A DNA stretch of 34,351 nucleotides from Verrucomicrobiota bacterium (lineage in GTDB: Bacteria; Verrucomicrobiota; Verrucomicrobiia; Chthoniobacterales; UBA10450). Location: positions 1 to 34,351 of the forward strand of contig QHRA01000185.1 of assembly GCA_003221295.1 (NCBI GenBank), in the 5' to 3' direction. A program made the translations under genes and the position numbers. Numbering within the stretch: the stretch's first letter is position 1; the number at the start of each line of letters is the position of its first letter. The notes under the pieces were generated by a model. It saw nothing but the letters and a program-made list of their open reading frames with translations. It did not search any database and had not been told where the DNA came from. Of this stretch, positions 8,145-16,962 are shown piece by piece.

Positions 8145-8954
8145 ATGAACGCGACCAAAAAGATCGTGCTTTTTGCCGCGACAATCCTTTGGTGCCTATC
8201 TGCGCTGGGCGTTGAGGTCACTGAGTTCCAAGGAGGCGCCCACGGGTTTCCAGCACTATTGAGTGCTGATGGAAAAAAACTCGCGGATGGAGATTTCTCG
8301 CAGTGGATTGAAGATGAGCGGCTGCACATCCGGATTATTTACAGATTCAAATCCGGCCAGCGCATTGAGGAGAACGCTGTATTCCGGCAGAAGCCCGAAT
8401 TGATCCAGGAACAATGGTCCTGGCGCGAAATCAAAGACGGACAACTGCAACGTGAGTTCAGCATCGATTTTAAATCGCAGATGGCGACCGCCGTAAAGCG
8501 CGACAAGGACGAAATGAAAAATTTGTCCGACAAAATCGACATACAGCCAGGTCGGACATTTGCCGGATTCGGTTTCACTTTAACGCTGCAAAATCTGCGG
8601 AAACGTCTCATCGACGGGGAACGAATCGAACTGCGAGCCGTTGGTTTTAATCCGAAGCCGAAAGCAGTCGCGGTCGAGCTGTCACACGGCGGAATTGACG
8701 AGATGAAAATGTCCAATCGGTTACTGGAAGGCGATCGCTTTGTCATTCATCCAAAAATTCCGGCCGTCGCCAAAGTATTTGTCAACGTGCCTGACACTCA
8801 GATCTGGTTAACGAAGCCGCCCGCCGGTTTCCTGCGCTGGGAAGGTCCGGTCGCTGAGCCTAACGACCCAATTATCAGAGTTGACCTCGTGCCCGGCGAC
8901 GAGAGCGGTCCGGCAAAGCCCGTCGAAAGAACTGGAGGTGAGCGTTCGCAATGA
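8145..8954 (+). CDS. Secreted hypothetical protein
   Basis: I choose the ATG at 8145 because GGAGG (8131-8135) is nine bases upstream; the earlier starts in the track are less likely. The 269-residue product has a signal-like N-terminus ([20 protein letters not shown]) and then a soluble, mostly beta-type sequence with regular alternation of charged and hydrophobic residues and no cysteines in the mature part. I do not recognise the family. It overlaps the next gene by four bases (ATGA), so it is translationally coupled to the SDR, suggesting a role in the same pathway. Confidence 0.72.
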   Translation: MNATKKIVLFAATILWCLSALGVEVTEFQGGAHGFPALLSADGKKLADGDFSQWIEDERLHIRIIYRFKSGQRIEENAVFRQKPELIQEQWSWREIKDGQLQREFSIDFKSQMATAVKRDKDEMKNLSDKIDIQPGRTFAGFGFTLTLQNLRKRLIDGERIELRAVGFNPKPKAVAVELSHGGIDEMKMSNRLLEGDRFVIHPKIPAVAKVFVNVPDTQIWLTKPPAGFLRWEGPVAEPNDPIIRVDLVPGDESGPAKPVERTGGERSQ

Positions 8955-9967
8955 GAGCGCAACGAATCCCGTCGCGGCGCACCGTGGTTATTACGGGTGC
9001 ATCCGCTGGTGTGGGCCGTGCTGCCGCCCTTGAATTTGCCCGCGAGGGCGCGCAAATCGGTCTCCTCGCCCGCGGCCGCGCCGGACTCGAAGCCGCCAAA
9101 AATGATGTGGAGCAACTTGGGGGCAGCGCGCTCGTGCTACCTGTCGATGTCGCCGATGCCGAGGCTGTGGATTCGGCAGCAATGGAAATCGAGCAACGGC
9201 TGGGACCGATCGATGTGTGGGTGAATAATGCGATGGCGTCGGTCTTTTCGCCGGTCAAACAAATGACGGCGGAGGAATTCAAACGAGTCACGGAAGTGAC
9301 GTATCTCGGTTATGTTTACGGTACGCTCGCGGCGCTGCGGCGAATGTTGCCGCGAAATCGCGGCATCGTCATTCAGGTTGGCTCGGCCCTGGCTTATCGC
9401 GGCATTCCTCTACAATCGGCGTATTGCGCGGCGAAGCATGCCGTACAGGGCTTCGTTGATTCGCTGCGCTGCGAATTGCTGCACGATCACAGTGGCGTGC
9501 GCGTGACAATGATTCAAATGCCCGCGCTCAACACTCCGCAATTCGGTTGGGTCAAAAGCCGGTTACCGCGCAAGGCGCGACCGATGCCACCAATTTTTCA
9601 ACCGGAAGTCGCGGCGCGAGCAGTCGTCTGGGCGTCACACAATTCAAGGCGTGAAATGTTTGTCGGAATGCCAACCGTCGAAGCGATCATTGGGGATCGG
9701 ATTATACCGAATCTTCTGGATCACTATCTCGCGCGAAATGGTTACGACAGCCAACAGCATGACGGTGCCGAGAAGCGGGATCGGCCGAACAATCTATTCG
9801 AACCATTGGATATGCAGCGCGATCATGGCGCGCACGGCGATTTTGATCAGCAAGCATTCGGTCGGAGCCTGCAACTTTGGGCAAGTCAAAACCGCGCCTG
9901 GCTTTTCCTAGGGGCAATTGCTCTTGGTGCAGTCGCACTCGCAGGGGCATTGTCGCGAAACGAATGA
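8951..9967 (+). CDS. Short-chain dehydrogenase/reductase with C-terminal membrane anchor
   Basis: The Rossmann nucleotide-binding motif TGASAGVG is at residues 15-22, the NNA motif at 92-94, and the catalytic Ser145, Tyr158 and Lys162 follow in the correct spacing (GSALAYRG...YCAAKH). This is a classical SDR catalytic set, so an NAD(P)-dependent oxidoreductase is expected. At 338 residues it is longer than usual: after the core there is a roughly 70-residue polar stretch and a final hydrophobic helix ([16 protein letters not shown]) that would anchor it to the membrane. It is coupled by ATGA overlaps to both neighbours. The substrate is unknown. Confidence 0.9.
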   Translation: MRAQRIPSRRTVVITGASAGVGRAAALEFAREGAQIGLLARGRAGLEAAKNDVEQLGGSALVLPVDVADAEAVDSAAMEIEQRLGPIDVWVNNAMASVFSPVKQMTAEEFKRVTEVTYLGYVYGTLAALRRMLPRNRGIVIQVGSALAYRGIPLQSAYCAAKHAVQGFVDSLRCELLHDHSGVRVTMIQMPALNTPQFGWVKSRLPRKARPMPPIFQPEVAARAVVWASHNSRREMFVGMPTVEAIIGDRIIPNLLDHYLARNGYDSQQHDGAEKRDRPNNLFEPLDMQRDHGAHGDFDQQAFGRSLQLWASQNRAWLFLGAIALGAVALAGALSRNE

Positions 9968-10788
9968 ACACAGTAAATATCAACGCCATTCGTTCTCATT
10001 ACGACAGATTATCGATTTTCTATTGGTTCCTCTGGGGCGAACACATCCATCACGGCTTTTGGCGAAACGGCGAATCGCCGGAGGAAGCGCAGGTTCACTT
10101 GATCGAAGAGCTTGCTAATCGCACTCGAATGCAGCGAGGCGACAAAGTGCTCGATGTTGGCTGCGGTCTTGGCGGATCATCGTTCTGGCTGGCGCGCAAA
10201 CTTAATTGCTCAGTTTTGGGAATCACGATCAGTCCCGTCCAGAAGCGTCTCGCAGAAAAGCGTGCGCGATCGTTGGGGTTAAGTAACCGCGTGCGCTTCG
10301 TTGTAGAAGACGCCAATGAATTGGATCTTGGGACGGAAAGCTTCGACGCGATCTGGAGCATTGAATGCAGCGAGCATTTGTTTGAGAAGGAGCGCTTTAT
10401 TCGAAACTGCGCGCGCATGCTTCGGCCGGGAGGGGTGCTGGCTTTGTGCACGTGGCTTACCGCAGAGCCATTTTCGCCCTCGGCAAACTCAACGCTGGTC
10501 GTAAAAATCTGTTCCGGAATGCTTTGTGCATCGCTCGGGACATTTAACGATTACATCAGTTGGATGAACGGCAGTGGTTTTGGAGAGATTCGCGCGGACG
10601 ATGTCACGCGGCAGGTCGAAAAAACCTGGGAGATTTGTCAGGACATTCTACATCGGCCAATGGTGCGCGCCGTTTTGCCATTGATGGGATCGCAGACACG
10701 AGAATTTATAACGGGATTCAGCGAAATGCGTCGAGCTTACCGCGAAGGTGCGATGCTGTACGGAATGTTTAGTGCGCGAAAAACATGA
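9964..10788 (+). CDS. SAM-dependent methyltransferase, tocopherol/sterol methyltransferase-like
   Basis: The correct start is the ATG at 9964, overlapping the SDR stop (ATGA), not the upstream 9877 start. The 274-residue protein has the class I SAM-binding motif [10 protein letters not shown] (about residues 62-71), an acidic post-motif region ([10 protein letters not shown]), and the catalytic-core stretch [20 protein letters not shown]. The early [21 protein letters not shown] segment is typical of gamma-tocopherol/sterol C-methyltransferase relatives that methylate lipid-like or quinone-like acceptors. The methyl acceptor cannot be read from sequence. Its stop overlaps the next start. Confidence 0.85.
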   Translation: MNTVNINAIRSHYDRLSIFYWFLWGEHIHHGFWRNGESPEEAQVHLIEELANRTRMQRGDKVLDVGCGLGGSSFWLARKLNCSVLGITISPVQKRLAEKRARSLGLSNRVRFVVEDANELDLGTESFDAIWSIECSEHLFEKERFIRNCARMLRPGGVLALCTWLTAEPFSPSANSTLVVKICSGMLCASLGTFNDYISWMNGSGFGEIRADDVTRQVEKTWEICQDILHRPMVRAVLPLMGSQTREFITGFSEMRRAYREGAMLYGMFSARKT

Positions 10789-13112
10789 TAGCGCGCACTC
10801 TTCATCCGTTGGTCCAGTTAAGGCCGCGAGACGACATAATTTATGTCAGTCAGAATAGGACGGTTCTCGCGACGCAGCTGAACGGTTTCATCACCGAAGG
10901 ACCCGAACGCGGATTGTTTTTTCACCAAACGCGCCTTCTCTCGCGCTACCGTTATTTGGTCGAAGATAAACCGCCATTACCAGTCGCACTCTCCAACGTT
11001 GAGCAGCATTCCTGGCTCGGTTATTACATCGCTCTTTCACCGAACGCCAGCGAACAAGGCGATTGGGAAACGCTAGGGCCGGGCGGAAAGCTGGCGCAGC
11101 GACCAATCGAGTTGCGTGTCTCACGTTTTATCGGCGATGGGATGCACGAGGACTTGGCGCTTACAAACTTCACGCAAGAGAAAGTGACATTCACATTGGC
11201 TGTTGAGGTAGATGCTGATTTTGCGGACAGCGCCGAGACTAAACTGAAGGATCGTTTGCAGCGCGGCAAATTATCTAGCGAATGGCGACGTTCGATGGGT
11301 GATGACAAATGGGAACTCGCCTTTGATTATCGGGCCGAGCACAAGTTTGATCATCAAGGAAATCGCGGAACGGCGCATTTGCACCGCGGTATCATTGTCA
11401 AAATCGACAAATCCGATTCCGAGCCTTTGTGGAAGCGCGGTACAATCCGATTCCAAGTCGAGCTGGAGCCGCATGCTATCTGGCGTGCGGGTATCAACTT
11501 CATTCCTGTTCTTGAAGGCGAAGCAATGTCGCCGCTTTTCGCGCCGGCATTTACAGACACCGATAATCGTTTCGATTCGAGCAGGCGGATTTTTGTCGAT
11601 GAAGCGACAAGATTCGCTACGAGCGAAAGCGAAACGCTCGCGCCGATAGTTGCGACGACGCTCGAACGCGCGCGTGACGATCTGGCGGCGCTGCGCCTTC
11701 ACGATCTCGATCGAGGTGAGAGAGCGTGGACGATGGCAGCCGGACTTCCAATTTACCTCGCACTATTCGGAAGGGACACGCTCACGGCTTCGTGGCAGGC
11801 AGGTTTGCTTGGCCCAGAAATGATGCGTGGGACTTTGCCAGCAATCGCGGCTCTACAAGGTCGCGAGGAGAATGATTGGCGCGATGAGCAGCCAGGAAAA
11901 ATGATTCACCAAGTTGATACCGGACCTTTGCCAACCCTCAATTTTAATCCATTGGCACGGTATTATGGATCAATCACGACATCTGGATTCTATCCAGTGG
12001 TAGTTTCTGAGCTGTGGCATTGGACTGGGGACAAGGAACTCGTCCAGCAGTTCCTAGATCCCGCGCTTAAAGCCCTGCATTGGCTTGAAACTCATGGTGA
12101 TCTCGATCGCGACGGTTTTTACGAATACCAGACACGCTCCGAACAGGGCGTGCGGAATCAGGCTTGGAAGGATTCCAGCGATGCGATTGTTTATGAGGAT
12201 GGGTCACAAGTAGAAACACCGATCGCGACGTGCGAAGAACAAGGTTTTGTCTATCTGGCCAAGCTTCACATTTCTGAAGTTCTTTGGTGGCTGGATCGAA
12301 AAGATGAAGCCAAACGCTTTTATCGGGAGGCGGAGGAGCTGAAGAAACGCTTCAATGAGGCATTCTGGATGGAGGAGGAAGAATCGATCGCGTTGGGACT
12401 CGATCCGCAAAAACGGCAGATTCGCTCGGCCGCTTCGAATCCGGGCCATTGCATCGCGACGGCAATTGTCGATCAAAGTTTAGTAACGCGTACCGCTGAC
12501 AGGTTGATGCGCGATGATCTTTTCAGTGGATGGGGCATCCGGACACTTTCGTTAGAGCATCCCGCGTTCAATCCTTACAGTTATCACCTCGGATCAGTCT
12601 GGCCCGTTGAACAAGCGACATTTGCGCTCGGCTTTATGCGGTATGGGTTGCACGAATGCGTCGAGCGAGTTTGTCGCTCGCAATTCGAAGCCGCAGCAAT
12701 TTTTTCTGCTCGACGATTACCCGAACTTTTTAGTGGTCACCAGCGCGATGCAGAGCATCCATTTCCAGCTCATTACCCTGGAGCAAACTCACCGCAAGCA
12801 TGGTCTGCTTCCGCCGTATTCTGTCTTTTGCAATCGATGTTGGGGCTGTACCCGTACGCACCCCTTAATATGTTGGTGATCGACCCACAGTTACCGGAAT
12901 GGTTGCCAGATATTAAAATTTCCAACTTACGCGTCGGCGACGCGAGCGTGACAATCCGTTTTTTCCGAAAGCATAATGGCGCCAGCGACTACGAGATCAT
13001 CGATAAGCGAGGATCGCTGCACGTTTTGCGTCAGCCAACTCCGTGGTCGCTCACTTCAACCTTTGCCGAGCGCCTCAAGGATGCTTTGTTAGGTTTGCTC
13101 CCGGGTAAGTAG
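10785..13112 (+). CDS. Amylo-alpha-1,6-glucosidase / glycogen-debranching-like enzyme
   Basis: The 775-residue protein shows two parts. The first (about residues 15-215, FITEGPERGLFFHQTRLLSRYRY onward) is the beta-rich GDE_N_bis domain. The second is an (alpha/alpha)6-barrel glucosidase region with LPIYLALFGRDTLTASWQAGLL, then DRDGFYEYQTRS and NQAWKDSSDAI, motifs typical of this group; the acidic residues there are probable catalytic residues. Such enzymes act on alpha-1,6 or other alpha-glucosidic bonds, and many annotated members are of unproven specificity. Its start overlaps the methyltransferase stop (ATGA), making it the last gene of a coupled four-gene set. Confidence 0.87.
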   Translation: MIARTLHPLVQLRPRDDIIYVSQNRTVLATQLNGFITEGPERGLFFHQTRLLSRYRYLVEDKPPLPVALSNVEQHSWLGYYIALSPNASEQGDWETLGPGGKLAQRPIELRVSRFIGDGMHEDLALTNFTQEKVTFTLAVEVDADFADSAETKLKDRLQRGKLSSEWRRSMGDDKWELAFDYRAEHKFDHQGNRGTAHLHRGIIVKIDKSDSEPLWKRGTIRFQVELEPHAIWRAGINFIPVLEGEAMSPLFAPAFTDTDNRFDSSRRIFVDEATRFATSESETLAPIVATTLERARDDLAALRLHDLDRGERAWTMAAGLPIYLALFGRDTLTASWQAGLLGPEMMRGTLPAIAALQGREENDWRDEQPGKMIHQVDTGPLPTLNFNPLARYYGSITTSGFYPVVVSELWHWTGDKELVQQFLDPALKALHWLETHGDLDRDGFYEYQTRSEQGVRNQAWKDSSDAIVYEDGSQVETPIATCEEQGFVYLAKLHISEVLWWLDRKDEAKRFYREAEELKKRFNEAFWMEEEESIALGLDPQKRQIRSAASNPGHCIATAIVDQSLVTRTADRLMRDDLFSGWGIRTLSLEHPAFNPYSYHLGSVWPVEQATFALGFMRYGLHECVERVCRSQFEAAAIFSARRLPELFSGHQRDAEHPFPAHYPGANSPQAWSASAVFCLLQSMLGLYPYAPLNMLVIDPQLPEWLPDIKISNLRVGDASVTIRFFRKHNGASDYEIIDKRGSLHVLRQPTPWSLTSTFAERLKDALLGLLPGK

Positions 13113-13136
13113 ATAGGGCTCAAAGAAGAGAGAGGG

Positions 13137-13186
13137 TGCGCGATACTGGGGTTCGAACGAGTGACCCCTACCGTGTCAACGTGCTC
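13137..13186 (-). pseudogene. Degenerate tRNA-Val(GAC) copy, 3' two-thirds
   Basis: Aligned by eye with the intact tRNA-Val at 21448-21519, this stretch keeps the acceptor 3' strand, the T arm with TTCGAAC, the variable loop and the anticodon loop (TTGACAC on the minus strand). It has one inserted G and one C-to-G change in the T arm, a three-base loss near the anticodon stem, and no D arm. It cannot fold as a tRNA. It is followed by CC rather than CCA. Confidence 0.75.
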
Positions 13187-13227
13187 GTAGCCCCCCTTAA
13201 GCCTCCTGTGAGCAGCTAAAGGCCTAA

Positions 13228-13395
13228 TTAAAGGCTGATTCGGGCCACGTTTGCAGCGCGAGGAACATGAAGTTCAATCAAGGCTTGTTCGGTCTGCTCC
13301 GCGGATAGGTGATGTTCACGCACGACTGAAAAAATGGCGTGGCGACGTCGGCATCGCGGAATATCTCGCGTAATGTTATGAGATGCACAAATGAG
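13228..13395 (-). pseudogene. Possible C-terminal coding remnant
   Basis: On the minus strand an open frame of about 55 codons ends at TAA (13228-13230). Its latter part reads AIFSVVREHHLSAEQTEQAL, continuing to PRAANVARISL, a plausible helical protein sequence, but there is no good start codon and no family I recognise. It may be the tail of a lost gene or simply chance. Confidence 0.22.
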
Positions 13396-13442
13396 TTACC
13401 TGGTTAGCACCTGATTTCGTTCAAACGTTTTTTGCCGCAAGT

Positions 13443-13877
13443 TCAATCGCCGTTTCCCAGGAGAATGGCAGGTGTAGTTCGATAAAAGTTTCGTACCTTC
13501 TCCGAGATTTGCCGCGGCGTCATCTTGTCTGCGGTCTCAAAGCCCACAATCCTTTCGCTAAAATGCCGCTTCTGGAATTGTTTGCGTAGTTCCCCTTTCG
13601 CTTCGCCAGGGCCAAAGATAAAGACGGTGTCAGCACCATGAGCAGATAGAAAAACCTCCTCGTAGTAGTTAGCGAGGTGGCCCATGTATTCTCGTTCCCG
13701 CCGGTCAGAGGCCGGTACCATCTGCGTTTCATAGCGTTCGTTCGATGGTGAATCGCCCGAGCGCCGAAGCTGCTTTTCGACATTTGATTTGATCTGCCGT
13801 GTCCTTTCCCCGGCTGGCGAAAGGAAAACGATGTTTGCTTCCCGGTGGTCAATCCACATTCCTACTTGTGTTTTCAT
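13443..13877 (-). CDS. BaeRF-like (bacterial eRF1-type) hypothetical protein
   Basis: The 144-residue protein starts MKTQVGMWIDHREANIVFL and contains DTVFIFGPGEAKGELRKQF, a pattern shared with small proteins annotated as eRF1-domain or translational machinery proteins, related to the BaeRF/host-attachment group. The GPGEAK segment corresponds to the conserved loop of that fold. Function is unproven; ribosome-related roles are inferred for the superfamily only. Its start overlaps the stop of the upstream small gene by four bases (ATGA). Confidence 0.62.
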   Translation of the reverse strand: MKTQVGMWIDHREANIVFLSPAGERTRQIKSNVEKQLRRSGDSPSNERYETQMVPASDRREREYMGHLANYYEEVFLSAHGADTVFIFGPGEAKGELRKQFQKRHFSERIVGFETADKMTPRQISEKVRNFYRTTPAILLGNGD

Positions 13878-14089
13878 TGGCTCTTTCTATTTGAGGTCAA
13901 CCGCGTGACGGCTGCGGCAAAAGCTTCTTCGTCTACATGAGTAGAAGCGCCGCCTTCGCTCTCCCAGTCTTGCACCGCTTCGGCGTCGGTTTTCTCGTGC
14001 CAAGACTTAGAGAAACGGAACTCTCCCGAAGCAGACCCATGTCTGAAGAGCGCTGCGCCGATTTCGGTTAGTATCGATCGCGCATGCAA
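13874..14089 (-). CDS. Small hypothetical protein
   Basis: This frame of up to 71 codons ends in an ATGA overlap with the BaeRF-like gene, which supports it being translated. It is rich in acidic residues in its second half (TDAEAVQDWESEGGASTHVDEEAFAAA). The listed start is a TTG without an obvious ribosome site, so the true N-terminus is unclear. I do not recognise the family. Confidence 0.45.
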   Translation of the reverse strand: MHARSILTEIGAALFRHGSASGEFRFSKSWHEKTDAEAVQDWESEGGASTHVDEEAFAAAVTRLTSNRKSQ

Positions 14090-14185
14090 CCTATGACACT
14101 ATCGCACACGTTCACGAATTCCTCGCAGAGAATTATTTTTGATCTTCACTGCGCGGCTTGCGCATCGAATCGCCGGCCAGGGCTT

Positions 14186-15079
14186 TCAGCGCATCCGAAC
14201 GCCGCGATCACTCACGATGTTGATGTAAGCTTTCAACGCAATCGAGGGATTGTCTGCCTGCCAGGCGATGCATGACTCGGTCTTTACTGAGGGATTTAAT
14301 TCGCGGAAGACCACGCTATCATGAGGAAGCTTCTTCACCTGATCGGGTAACAATGCCACGCCCAAGCCGGCCGCGACGGATTGAATGACCGTTCGTTCGA
14401 TATCGGCATCTTGAAGGACTTTCGGGCTGAAGCCTACTTTTCGGCACGTCTGCGTGAGCCAGCGGCGATAACCTGGGAAACTAGCCTCTGACATGCCGAT
14501 AAAGAACATCGGTTTGAGTTCCTTAAGGTTGATGACCGATTTTTTTGCCAGAGGATTGTTTTTGGCGACAGCCACAACCGTTCCGTAGCACGCGATTGGC
14601 CGAAACTGTAATCCACGCTCTTCGATTGGCTCACGCAATCCAACGAACCCCAAATCGATCTTGCCATCTTGAAGTGCGTGAAATTGATCGCCGCAGGTCA
14701 TATCGAAAAGATTGATCGGAACCGTCGGGAACGACCGTTGAAAGGATGCCAGCGTGACCGGAAGGAGATCGTAAAACAAGTTTGCGACGTAGCCAATATT
14801 GAGCGGGGCCAATTCGTGGCGACTGAAGTGCCGCACGGACTCAACAATCTGCTCGCTGAGTTCAAGCACGCGTTTTGCATCGACCAGGAATGATTGTCCT
14901 TCCGGAGTCAAACTGACACGCGCCTTGGTCCGATCGAGCAGGCGCACGCCGATTTCTTCCTCGAGGTTTTTAATCTGTCGCGTCAGCGAAGGCTGCGCGA
15001 GGTGCAACTTTTCGGCACCCCTGGTAAAGCTGAGAGCCTCCGCCACTGCAACGAAGTAGCGCATGTGACGAAGCTCCAC
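14186..15079 (-). CDS. LysR-family transcriptional regulator
   Basis: The 297-residue length and N-terminal winged helix-turn-helix (MELRHMRYFVAVAEALSFTRGAEKLHLAQPSLTRQIKNLEEEIGVRLLDRT) are standard for LysR. The effector domain starts at about residue 90 (APLNIGYVANLFYDLLPVTL) and is of the two-lobed periplasmic-binding type, as in aromatic-catabolism regulators of the CbnR/CatM kind. It is divergent from the OsmC gene, separated by 157 bases that hold a T-N11-A dyad, so control of OsmC and of its own gene is likely. The inducer is unknown. Confidence 0.92.
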   Translation of the reverse strand: MELRHMRYFVAVAEALSFTRGAEKLHLAQPSLTRQIKNLEEEIGVRLLDRTKARVSLTPEGQSFLVDAKRVLELSEQIVESVRHFSRHELAPLNIGYVANLFYDLLPVTLASFQRSFPTVPINLFDMTCGDQFHALQDGKIDLGFVGLREPIEERGLQFRPIACYGTVVAVAKNNPLAKKSVINLKELKPMFFIGMSEASFPGYRRWLTQTCRKVGFSPKVLQDADIERTVIQSVAAGLGVALLPDQVKKLPHDSVVFRELNPSVKTESCIAWQADNPSIALKAYINIVSDRGVRMR

Positions 15080-15124
15080 GGCAATTTAATCAGAGGGTAA
15101 TCGCGGCTGGCCTTTCGCACTTCT

Positions 15125-15139
15125 ATAGCAGCAGGCTAT
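15125..15139. promoter_or_regulatory. Candidate LysR operator
   Basis: ATAGC-N5-GCTAT is a perfect five-base dyad with the T-N11-A spacing of LysR binding sites, placed in the divergent LysR/OsmC intergenic region, 46 bases upstream of the regulator's start. Confidence 0.5.
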
Positions 15140-15236
15140 TACTGTCAACGGAACAAGGTATTAGCCGATTTTCTGGCAAATCGTATGAAGAGAGACGGCT
15201 CAGGGCACTTTTGGGAAGTTACGGCCGTTCTCTATC

Positions 15237-15662
15237 ATGGATCGCAAAGCTTCAGTTATTTGGAATGGAACCCTGCGAGAAGGCACAGGCACGTTGAGCA
15301 CAGAAAGTGGCGTGCTAAATAAAACGCAATATTCGTTTCGCACGCGCTTCGCCCAAGGCATGGGGACTAACCCGGACGAATTGATCGCCGCATCCCTGGG
15401 AGGTTGTTTTTCCATGGCCCTGTCCAATGAGCTCGGCCTTTCCGGTTTCCATCCGCAGCGCATCGAAACTATCGCCACCGCTACCGTGGAAGACTTAGCC
15501 GCAGGCTGGACGCTCACGCGAATTCAGCTCGATGTGCGCGCCAATGTGCCGCTTGTTTCTCAAGCGCATTTTATGAAAGCGGCACTCGCGGCTAAGACCA
15601 AATGCCCCGTCGCTCGTTTGCTCAATACCACCATCAGCATGAGCGCGAGTCTAAACCCATGA
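15237..15662 (+). CDS. OsmC/Ohr-family peroxiredoxin-like protein
   Basis: The 141-residue protein has both redox cysteines of the OsmC family: Cys57 in LIAASLGGCFSMAL and Cys123 in KTKCPVARLL. It also has the N-terminal strand region with GMGTNPDEL. OsmC proteins reduce organic hydroperoxides in the cytoplasm. It is divergent from a LysR regulator and its stop codon overlaps the start of a histidine kinase (ATGA), an uncommon coupling that suggests the kinase is made in proportion to OsmC or senses a related stress. Confidence 0.92.
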   Translation: MDRKASVIWNGTLREGTGTLSTESGVLNKTQYSFRTRFAQGMGTNPDELIAASLGGCFSMALSNELGLSGFHPQRIETIATATVEDLAAGWTLTRIQLDVRANVPLVSQAHFMKAALAAKTKCPVARLLNTTISMSASLNP

Positions 15663-16930
15663 TATCAACCGAATCGGCGAGCCCAGCGAAACGATTGTCG
15701 AGTGTCGACAGAGAAAGTTCTCTGAAGCTTAGCTTGGAAGCATCAGAGCTTCGCTATCGGCGGCTGTTTGAAACTGCGCAGGACGGCATTCTGATACTTG
15801 ACGCGAATACCGGCAAGATAATCGATGTAAATCCCTTTCTGCTCGATCTGCTCGACTATCCATTCGAGAACATGATCGGCCGGCGACTCTGGGAGATTGG
15901 TCAGTTCAAGGACATTGCAGCGAATCAAGCCGCTTTCGAAACGCTGCAAAGGAATGAGTACATTCGCTACGAAAACCTTCCGCTCCGTAGCAAAGCAGGT
16001 AAGGAGATTCATGTCGAATTTATCAGTAACGTTTACTTCGTCGGATCCGATAAAGTGATCCAATGCAATATTCGCGATATCAGTGCGCGCTTGGTCGTTG
16101 ACGAGGCATCTCACGGTCGTCTTGCTGCGCTCGAACTTGCCAACCAAAGCAAAGACGATCTGCTGGCCGTGTTATCCCACGAGCTGCGAACTCCGCTCAC
16201 GGCCATTTCTTGCGCCGCCGATTTGCTCGAGCTCGGTCACGATGCCGCAGATCAACTCGACAAAACCGAGGTGCCGCCGCAGTTCGATCGGTCCGCCGTG
16301 GCCATGATTCGCCGGAACCTTCAGGCGATGGTGCGATTGATTAGCGAGCTGCTCGATCTAACCCACATGGCGAAGGGAGCTCTGCGGCTGAAGCTTGAGC
16401 GGATCGACGCGCACGAGGTGATTCGCTTGGCGCTCAAGAATCTGGAGAGCTGGCAGAAACTGACGAAGGTCGGGATCTACCTTCAGTTGGAAGCTCAGTG
16501 TCACCATATTCGGGCTGATGCGGGCAAGCTTGAACAAATTATGTCGAATCTCATCGGAAATGCGCTGAAGTTTACACCAATAGGCGGCAGGATTTTGATC
16601 GTCACCCGCAACGAGAGCGGCAAACTAGTCATTGAAGTAAGCGATAGCGGAATTGGGATTTCTGCGGAGGCGTTGGGGCGGATATTTTCGCCTTTCGAAC
16701 AAGGAGATTCTTCGATCCATCCGCGCTTCGGTGGCCTTGGGCTTGGACTTTCAATTGCACGCACTTTGACAGCGGCGCACGGCGGCACTCTGGAAGTGGA
16801 AAGCGAGGGCATAGGCAAGGGTGCCAACTTTACGCTGCGTTTCAAAGTAGATGATTCGGCTCCTCAAGCCCGCGAGGAAGAACCCCCTGTCGCAGCAAAG
16901 AAAGCCGGCTGGCACCTGTCGCGGGAGTAA
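15659..16930 (+). CDS. PAS-domain sensor histidine kinase
   Basis: I start the gene at 15659, where ATG overlaps the OsmC stop, rather than at the upstream 15602. The 424-residue protein has a PAS domain (about 30-140, LRYRRLFETAQDGILILDANTGKIIDVNP) and a HisKA domain with the phospho-accepting His174 in LSHELRTPL. The ATPase domain has an N box (NLIGNALKFTP), a G1 box (DSGIGIS), an F box (FSPFEQ) and a G2 box (GGLGLGLSIA). There is no membrane segment, so it is a cytoplasmic sensor. No receiver partner lies next to it; the only receiver in the window is at 24.4 kb. Confidence 0.9.
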   Translation: MISTESASPAKRLSSVDRESSLKLSLEASELRYRRLFETAQDGILILDANTGKIIDVNPFLLDLLDYPFENMIGRRLWEIGQFKDIAANQAAFETLQRNEYIRYENLPLRSKAGKEIHVEFISNVYFVGSDKVIQCNIRDISARLVVDEASHGRLAALELANQSKDDLLAVLSHELRTPLTAISCAADLLELGHDAADQLDKTEVPPQFDRSAVAMIRRNLQAMVRLISELLDLTHMAKGALRLKLERIDAHEVIRLALKNLESWQKLTKVGIYLQLEAQCHHIRADAGKLEQIMSNLIGNALKFTPIGGRILIVTRNESGKLVIEVSDSGIGISAEALGRIFSPFEQGDSSIHPRFGGLGLGLSIARTLTAAHGGTLEVESEGIGKGANFTLRFKVDDSAPQAREEEPPVAAKKAGWHLSRE

Positions 16931-16962
16931 CGGCAAAACTATGGAACCAACCATCGTACAAA

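Larger units (their letters stand above)
13113..13442. other. Intergenic region with pseudo-tRNA and short open frame
   Basis: This 330-base gap separates the end of the debranching enzyme gene from the BaeRF-like gene, which converge. It contains a decayed tRNA-Val copy (13137-13186) and a short minus-strand open frame (13228-13395). I see no clear terminator hairpin. Confidence 0.6.
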
